Source: DASPKM01 sp035628135 (GTDB lineage: Bacteria; Bacteroidota; Bacteroidia; Chitinophagales; Chitinophagaceae). Taken from it: a stretch of 64,000 nt of DNA. The notes under the pieces are model-generated. The model made no database searches, had not been told where the DNA came from, and worked only from the letters and a program-made list of their open reading frames with translations. Below are positions 58,930 to 64,000 of the stretch, piece after piece (the stretch's first letter is position 1; each line of letters begins with the position of its first letter). The stretch spans positions 124,001 to 188,000 of the forward strand of contig DASPKM010000011.1 in assembly GCA_035628135.1 (NCBI GenBank), given 5' to 3'. The position numbers and the translations under genes are program-made.

Positions 58930-60462
58930 TTAGAACTCCACTTTTGCGAAACAAAGATAATTTCTGTACGTACAAGGAACGATCATCTCCCAGGCGCTCA
59001 CCTGCTTGCCATGCCGCGGCATGAATTCATATCCTTTATCAAGGTTTTTGAGCGTGGGATAACGCGTAATTTTTCCATCGGGACCGATGCTCTGGTCGCT
59101 TAGCATAAGATTTTTCCGCTCGTATTGATTGAACAGGAAGTGCAGTTCGCCGCCAGTATTCATGATCTGGTGCGAGATGAGGTTATCGGTCTCATCATCG
59201 TACTGGCTTTTGGGAATTACATTGCTCCACGCCACCTTGCCGTCTTTATCGAACGAAAGGATCATGATGTTTTCCGCGTGGTAGCGTGTTGCCTGGTTAG
59301 TGTTCCAGCGGTTCCAGGGCGAATACCAGGGACTGTATAACGGTGAATAATAATAGTAATCCACGGGCGAAAGCCAGGGATTGTTCCAGCGCATATAATC
59401 CCAGCGGTTGAATGCGCCGCCGCGGCTGGTGGTGTACTGCGATTCGCTGATGAGCAGGAACCCGCCGTCTTTCTTGGTTATGATGTTGTTGATGAAATAA
59501 TCGTTGAAGGCCATGCGCTGGTTCGCATCGGAGCTCTTGGCCAATGACCTAAGTTCATCGTTGAATACGATGAATGATTCTTTGTGCAATGCGCGGCTTC
59601 CTTTGTCCCAGGTGGCCGCGTACAGTCCTTCTATGTTACCCCTGCGCTGTTTGTAATAGAATGCAGTGAACAAATAGCGGCGGTTGGTATTGTCTACCTT
59701 GATCTTTACCTCGTCGAGCATTTTATCGCCTGTGCTCAGCTCGCGCACTAAAAAGCTATCGGATCCTGACGGCTTCGATACCAGTGAGACTTTTGAAATA
59801 TAGTTGTTGGAATTGGTGCGTTCGAGCTTGCCGAATACAAGGTCGCCTTCGTTATCGAGCAGGAAATCGGTGAAGTAGTCGTTCCTTTCTTCCATCGGAA
59901 GCCAAAGGCGCTGCTTATCCACGATCAGCTTCATGTTGTTATCGAACAGCAGGGTGGTGAACAAAAAGTTCTTCTGGTTCTTGCTGTTGATCTTGAACAC
60001 CATGATCTTTTGCTTATCGTCGCTGACCAGGGTGGTATATATTTTATTATTGGCGGCCCATCCTATCTGGGTGGTGTCCAGGTCAACCGGCTCGCCTATA
60101 GGTTTGCCTTTACTGTCTATTCTTACCATGCTGCAATGCACTACGTTCTTGCGCTGGTATTGGTAGATCATGTAAGCCACCTCGGGATAGGCGATAAAGT
60201 CGATGTTGATCCAGCGGTCGGGCAGGAACTCCAGCGGCACCCGGTTGATCATCTTCATATCATTGTCGTAGATGCTGATGGAGTTATCGGTACGGTTTCC
60301 CTTGAAGATCAGGTAATTGCCATCCATTTTGCCAATGATCTCGAAATTGGTGCGGCGGCTGTCTTCCCGTTCCGGTTCGGAATAGCTGATCCTTTGGGCG
60401 GAAAGGCTGATGGGCAGCAACCCCAACAGCAAGCAGGAAATGACAAGGCAAACTAATCGCAT
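58930..60462 (-). CDS. Exported conserved protein of unknown function
   Basis: 510 residues from the ATG at 60462 (MRLVCLVISCLLLGLLPISLSAQ), which starts a signal peptide; the frame to 60531 adds a basic 23-residue leader and is less likely. The mature part is beta-rich (YLIFKGNRTDNSISIYDNDMK, LLDNEGDLVFGKLERTN, GGFLLISESQYTT, IMILSFDKDGKVAWSNVIPK), possibly a propeller. An unusual aromatic stretch at about 397-420 (YYYYSPLYSPWYSPWNRW) interrupts the pattern. No family assigned; the gene sits 22 bp upstream of the DUF6427 gene on the same strand. Confidence 0.8.
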   Translation of the reverse strand: MRLVCLVISCLLLGLLPISLSAQRISYSEPEREDSRRTNFEIIGKMDGNYLIFKGNRTDNSISIYDNDMKMINRVPLEFLPDRWINIDFIAYPEVAYMIYQYQRKNVVHCSMVRIDSKGKPIGEPVDLDTTQIGWAANNKIYTTLVSDDKQKIMVFKINSKNQKNFLFTTLLFDNNMKLIVDKQRLWLPMEERNDYFTDFLLDNEGDLVFGKLERTNSNNYISKVSLVSKPSGSDSFLVRELSTGDKMLDEVKIKVDNTNRRYLFTAFYYKQRRGNIEGLYAATWDKGSRALHKESFIVFNDELRSLAKSSDANQRMAFNDYFINNIITKKDGGFLLISESQYTTSRGGAFNRWDYMRWNNPWLSPVDYYYYSPLYSPWYSPWNRWNTNQATRYHAENIMILSFDKDGKVAWSNVIPKSQYDDETDNLISHQIMNTGGELHFLFNQYERKNLMLSDQSIGPDGKITRYPTLKNLDKGYEFMPRHGKQVSAWEMIVPCTYRNYLCFAKVEF

Positions 60463-60638
60463 AACATCTCTTTTTTCAACTAGTAATAAATTAGCCGAAA
60501 CTGGCCGAAAGTTAGGTAAAACTTGCTTCAAATAAATTGACAGAATGGGTGAATGGTTAACGCAAAATTACGCTTCAAAGACGGTACGGGTTGTGGCAAA
60601 GTTGTATATAAATGGCGCGGGCGCTGAATTAACAATTA

Positions 60639-60668
60639 TTTGTTTTGTTGTTTTTACGGCTACCTTTG
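60639..60668 (+). promoter_or_regulatory. Promoter of the potassium transporter gene
   Basis: TTTG (60639-60642), 18 nt spacer, TACCTTTG (60661-60668), a full Bacteroidota -33/-7 pair; leader about 70 nt before the GTG start. Confidence 0.7.
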
Positions 60669-60739
60669 TTCCGGCGTCGGTAAGTAAACCGATGCCTTAT
60701 TTGTTATCAACCCTCTGATAAACAGCTCAAGCTTTAAAC

Positions 60740-62719
60740 GTGGGTAAACAGACTAACAGCGTTACAACGGCAGGACTTTTAGTTGCGTTGGGCATAATTT
60801 ACGGAGATATAGGAACCTCACCCCTTTACGTATTCAATGCCATTGTAAAAGACAGGGTGATAGACGATGTCCTGATCATCGGCAGCCTTTCGTGTATCAT
60901 TTGGACACTCACGCTTCAAACCACTTTAAAATATGTATGGCTGGTGTTGCGGGCCGATAACCGCGGCGAGGGCGGCACTTTTGCGCTCTATGCCCTGGTG
61001 CGCAGGCAGCGGCGCTGGCTTATTATCCCGGCCATTATCGGCGGCGCCTCGCTGCTGGCGGATGGCATTATTACACCACCCATCTCCATTACTTCCGCGA
61101 TAGAAGGTTTGCGGGAACTGAAGGAACTGCACGAGATGCAGCAAAGCACCATTGTGTACATAGTGCTGGGCATTATTGCCGCTTTCTTTTTCCTGCAACA
61201 GTTTGGAACGGCGTCCATCGGCCGCATGTTCGGTCCTATTATGATGGTGTGGTTCACCATGCTGGCGGTACTGGGCATCTGGCATGTGTTCGATGACCTG
61301 AGCATATTCAAGGCGCTTAATCCTTATTATGCCATACAGTTCCTGGTAAAATACCCCGGCGGTTTCTGGTTGCTGGGCGCGGTATTCCTTTGTACCACGG
61401 GGGCGGAGGCATTGTATTCCGACCTGGGGCATTGTGGGCGGAATAACATCCGTACGTCGTGGATATATGTAAAGACCTGCCTGCTACTTAACTATTTCGG
61501 CCAGGGGGCTTATATGCTGTCGCAATTGTATGGCAAGCGCATTGCTGAAGATTTTAAAGAGGCTAACGGCATCAATGCGTTTTACGACCTTATGCCGCAA
61601 TGGTTTGTGATACCGGGCGTTGTGATTGCCACGGCCGCGGCCATCATTGCGAGCCAGGCCATGATATCGGGTTCTTTTACGCTTATCAGCGAGGCCATGC
61701 GGTTGAACCTCTGGCCAAAGGTGCGCATCAATTATCCTTCGGAAGAGAGAGGGCAATTGTTCATATCCGCTATCAATATTATGATGTTCCTTGGGTGTTC
61801 GGGCGTGGTATTGTTCTTCAAGGAATCGTCGAACATGGAAGCGGCTTATGGACTGGCTATTATCATCACGATGCTGATGACCACCATTTTGTTTGCAAAC
61901 TTCATGGTGTCGCGGCGGATACGGTCGATATGGATCTACCTGTTTTTGGCAGTGTACCTGACGGTAGAGATTGCATTCCTTGTGGCCAATGCCGAAAAAT
62001 TCCCGCATGGCGGTTATGCTACGTTTATCGTGGGCGGTATGATGTTTTTGGTGATGTACGTGTGGTTCCGTGCGCGCAAGATCAAGAACCGTTACGTGGA
62101 ATTTGTGCGGCTGGAGCATTATATTCCGCAGATACAGGAGCTTAGCAATGATAGAACAGTGCCCAAGTATGCCACGCACCTGGTATATATGAGCAGCGCC
62201 AACAATCCCAAGGAAATCGAGCACAAGATCATTTACTCCATACTGAATAAGAAACCGAAGCGCGCCGATATCTACTGGTTCGTACACGTGGATACGGTAG
62301 ACGATCCGTACACCTGCGAATACACGGTGGACCATATCATTCCCAACGATATCATTCGCGTGGAGTTCCGGCTTGGGTTCCGCATAGAGCCGCGCATCAA
62401 CCTTATGTTCCGGAAGGTGGTGGAAGACCTGGTGAAGAATAAGGAGGTGAACATTACGAGCCGTTATGAAAGCCTGGAGCGCAACAATGTGGTGGGTGAT
62501 TTCCAGTTTATCGTGATGGAAAAATACCTGAGCCAGGACAATGAGTTGCCGTTCTTCGAAAAAGTGATCATGAAGCTGCATTTCTGGTTGAAGGAATGGA
62601 GTTTGTCGGAAGAAAGGGGCTTTGGGCTTGACCCTGCGAGTGTGACCATCGAGAAATTCCCGCTGATAGTAGCGCCGGTGGCGGATATACGGTTGAAGCG
62701 GGTATTTGAGAATGAGTGA
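60740..62719 (+). CDS. kup: Potassium transporter Kup
   Basis: 659 residues starting with GTG at 60740 (MGKQTNSVTTAGLLVALGIIYGDIGTSPLYVFNA), the standard start of the KUP/HAK/KT family. About 12 membrane segments follow through residue 440 (VFLCTTGAEALYSDLGHCGR, WFVIPGVVIATAAAIIASQAMISG, FLGCSGVVLFFKESSNM, FIVGGMMFLVMYVWFRA), then a long cytoplasmic C-terminus (about 441-659). The family imports K+ with protons. It is divergent from the exported-protein gene at 58930-60462. Confidence 0.96.
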   Translation: MGKQTNSVTTAGLLVALGIIYGDIGTSPLYVFNAIVKDRVIDDVLIIGSLSCIIWTLTLQTTLKYVWLVLRADNRGEGGTFALYALVRRQRRWLIIPAIIGGASLLADGIITPPISITSAIEGLRELKELHEMQQSTIVYIVLGIIAAFFFLQQFGTASIGRMFGPIMMVWFTMLAVLGIWHVFDDLSIFKALNPYYAIQFLVKYPGGFWLLGAVFLCTTGAEALYSDLGHCGRNNIRTSWIYVKTCLLLNYFGQGAYMLSQLYGKRIAEDFKEANGINAFYDLMPQWFVIPGVVIATAAAIIASQAMISGSFTLISEAMRLNLWPKVRINYPSEERGQLFISAINIMMFLGCSGVVLFFKESSNMEAAYGLAIIITMLMTTILFANFMVSRRIRSIWIYLFLAVYLTVEIAFLVANAEKFPHGGYATFIVGGMMFLVMYVWFRARKIKNRYVEFVRLEHYIPQIQELSNDRTVPKYATHLVYMSSANNPKEIEHKIIYSILNKKPKRADIYWFVHVDTVDDPYTCEYTVDHIIPNDIIRVEFRLGFRIEPRINLMFRKVVEDLVKNKEVNITSRYESLERNNVVGDFQFIVMEKYLSQDNELPFFEKVIMKLHFWLKEWSLSEERGFGLDPASVTIEKFPLIVAPVADIRLKRVFENE

Positions 62720-62764
62720 GGTTGCATGATCCTTCCTGTTTAAATCCTTGAATATTGTACCTTA

Positions 62765-62990
62765 ATCGGAGGTTGTCCGGATGTTCCGGGTATACCTGTA
62801 TGTTTGGATGTAGTCGCATGTACTCGGATGTAGTTGGACATATTGAACGTACTCTGATTTAATCGGACATAGTCGGATGGATTCGGATGTACTCGGACAT
62901 AGTCGGGCGTTGCCGGATGTAGCGAAGTATCCAGACGCAGTCGGACATAGTCGGCTGCACCCGGCTATATTCAGATAACAAGACAATTGA
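62765..62990 (+). repeat. 10 bp-period degenerate direct repeats between kup and the hydrolase gene
   Basis: The 310 bp gap after kup holds about 20 imperfect decamers of TCGGATGTAC / TCGGACATAG type (for example 62860-62929: TCGGACATAG, TCGGATGGAT, TCGGATGTAC, TCGGACATAG, TCGGGCGTTG, CCGGATGTAG). The period equals about one turn of DNA. All units have the same orientation, unlike the octamer elements. The frames through it are not protein-like. Confidence 0.85.
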
Positions 62991-63029
62991 TCCTCGTGTG
63001 ATTGGTTAATCGATTAATTGGGTAATCGG

Positions 63030-63818
63030 ATGCCTGCCGTCCTCATTTATATAGTCGGTGGTTACCTGTTGTTGATGCTGGTGGTTTATCTCATCCAGGA
63101 GAAATTTATTTTCAAACCCGAAAAGCTCAAGCCAGGCTTCGAATACAAATACGATGTCCCTTTCCGTGAATTGTTCTTCGATGTAGAGCCCGGCGTACAA
63201 ATCAACGGGCTGCATTTTCACCGCCCTTCGCCGTCGGGCCTGATCCTGTATTTCCACGGCAATACCCGCAGCATTAAAGGATGGGCAAAATATGCAAAGG
63301 ACTTTTACCGGTACAATTATGACGTGGTGCTGGTAGACTACCGCGGTTTTGGCAAAAGCACCGGCAAGCGCAGCGAGCAGGCCATGCTTAACGACATGCA
63401 ATTTGTGTACGACGAACTGAAGCGCCAATATCCCGAAGACCATTTGATCCTGTACGGGCGCAGCATGGGCAGCGGCTTCGCTACCAAGCTGGCTGCGGAT
63501 AACCATCCCCGTTACCTGATACTCGACGCGCCTTACTACAGCTTTTCAAAAGTGGTGGAGCGCTTTTTACCCATATTACCGGTGCGGCTGGTGCTGCGCT
63601 ACCATCTGCGCACTGATAAATGGATCAGGCGGGTGAGTTGCCCGGTGTACATCTTGCATGGCACACGGGATTGGCTGATACCCATCCGCCACAGCATGAA
63701 CCTGCAAAAAGCCAACCCCAAAAAAATCACCCTGATAAGAATATACAACGGTGGCCATAACAACCTGCCGGATTTTGACGAGTACCACAATTTTGTGAGG
63801 GATATATTAAAATACTAA
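63030..63818 (+). CDS. Membrane-anchored alpha/beta hydrolase
   Basis: 262 residues from the ATG at 63030 (MPAVLIYIVGGYLLLMLVVYLIQEKFIF), an N-terminal membrane anchor. The hydrolase domain (about 60-260) has the oxyanion strand LILYFHGNTRSIKGWAKYA, nucleophile Ser in LYGRSMGSGFATKLAADN, Asp in YILHGTRDWLIPI and His in YNGGHNNLPDF. The substrate is unknown; the fold with YDVVLVDYRGFGKSTGK is typical of esterase/lipase-like proteins. A second gene of the same type begins 34 bp downstream. Confidence 0.88.
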   Translation: MPAVLIYIVGGYLLLMLVVYLIQEKFIFKPEKLKPGFEYKYDVPFRELFFDVEPGVQINGLHFHRPSPSGLILYFHGNTRSIKGWAKYAKDFYRYNYDVVLVDYRGFGKSTGKRSEQAMLNDMQFVYDELKRQYPEDHLILYGRSMGSGFATKLAADNHPRYLILDAPYYSFSKVVERFLPILPVRLVLRYHLRTDKWIRRVSCPVYILHGTRDWLIPIRHSMNLQKANPKKITLIRIYNGGHNNLPDFDEYHNFVRDILKY

Positions 63819-63852
63819 GGGTTTATCTCCGTTTCCCTCCTAGCTTTGCGCC

Positions 63853-64000
63853 GTGAAAAGAAAAATCTTCCGTTGGATAAAAGTATTGCTGCTGATCTAT
63901 TGCCTGATAGGCATCGGCATATATTCATTCCAGGACCAACTGATATTCCGTGGCGAAGCGGTGCCCAAGGACCAGCCTTATAATTTTACCCAGCCGCATA
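63853..64000 (+). CDS. Second membrane-anchored alpha/beta hydrolase, 5' part (truncated by window)
   Basis: The frame from GTG at 63853 is open to the end of the window (49 residues visible: KRKIFRWIKVLLLIYCLIG, then IYSFQDQLIFRGEAVPKD). The pattern anchor-then-QDQLIFRGE parallels the start of the hydrolase just upstream (YLIQEKFIFKPEKL), so this is probably a tandem duplicate. A TAGCTTTG -7-like box lies at 63841-63848, close before the start. Confidence 0.75.
   Translation, partial: MKRKIFRWIKVLLLIYCLIGIGIYSFQDQLIFRGEAVPKDQPYNFTQPH

Noticed and set aside
61484..62581. 365-codon open frame opposite kup
   Set aside because: It lies entirely inside a well-supported Kup gene, has a low-complexity His/Gln-rich translation and no recognised motifs; a shadow of the coding strand.
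62765..62990. CRISPR array
   Set aside because: The repeats are degenerate 10 bp units without unique spacers, and no cas genes are present.

Overview
This 64 kb window comes from a Bacteroidota chromosome, most likely a Chitinophagaceae-type soil or sediment bacterium. The reasons are a protein with a type IX secretion C-terminal sorting domain, DUF4293 and DUF6427 family membrane proteins, many lipoproteins and small outer-membrane barrels, Bacteroidota-style promoters (TTTG then TAnnTTTG) with no Shine-Dalgarno sequences, and a DUF4162-type ABC ATPase. The window starts inside a sigma-54 activator gene and ends inside an alpha/beta hydrolase gene.

Left third (1-21.8 kb): a sugar and redox accessory region. 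It holds secreted YHS-domain proteins (three genes, four domains), a DM13 lipoprotein, a thioredoxin-like protein without its nucleophilic cysteine, a Crp/Fnr regulator, and a run of glucose-dehydrogenase-like SDR, GH63-type glucosidase and amylo-alpha-1,6-glucosidase. A tightly spaced plus-strand operon of nine genes follows (9184-17176): GMC flavoprotein, DUF1622 protein, aquaporin, double-VOC protein, a subtilase fused to an N-terminal four-cysteine knuckle and a C-terminal glycogen-binding (CBM48/AMPK-type) domain, two small membrane or exported proteins, a haem-b ferric-reductase-like membrane domain fused to a Rieske domain, and a membrane-anchored Cys/His-motif protein. A convergent minus-strand operon (17209-21798) carries tandem YHS, GlcG/HbpS, SMP-30/gluconolactonase, a barrel protein and an SDR. 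Together the genes read as carbohydrate breakdown plus sugar or aldehyde oxidation coupled to membrane electron transfer. This is the best candidate in the window for an undescribed system; the coupling is inference.

21.9-30 kb: a giant hybrid histidine kinase (1782 aa, seven PAS-like domains, two kinase cores, internal receiver) with a partner response regulator, then a decayed outer-membrane protein gene with a stop codon in its signal peptide, then an AT-rich patch of small orphan genes next to a tRNA-Ser(GCT) gene.

30-64 kb: mostly ordinary chromosome. It contains acylphosphatase, dnaA, a 5'-nucleotidase split over two genes, an FAD oxidoreductase, a Nat-type ABC exporter, an M28 peptidase, a lipoprotein and its broken paralogue, a coiled-coil protein behind a striking four-half-site operator, nitronate monooxygenase, a sugar nucleotidyltransferase, glyA, uvrA, an ECF-like sigma factor, DsbD plus a stand-alone DsbD alpha domain, purQ, a Kup potassium transporter and two alpha/beta hydrolases. 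Several intergenic regions carry short-period tandem repeats (8 bp and 7 bp units) arranged as facing inverted arms, and one carries a 10 bp direct repeat. These form a distinctive repeat class.
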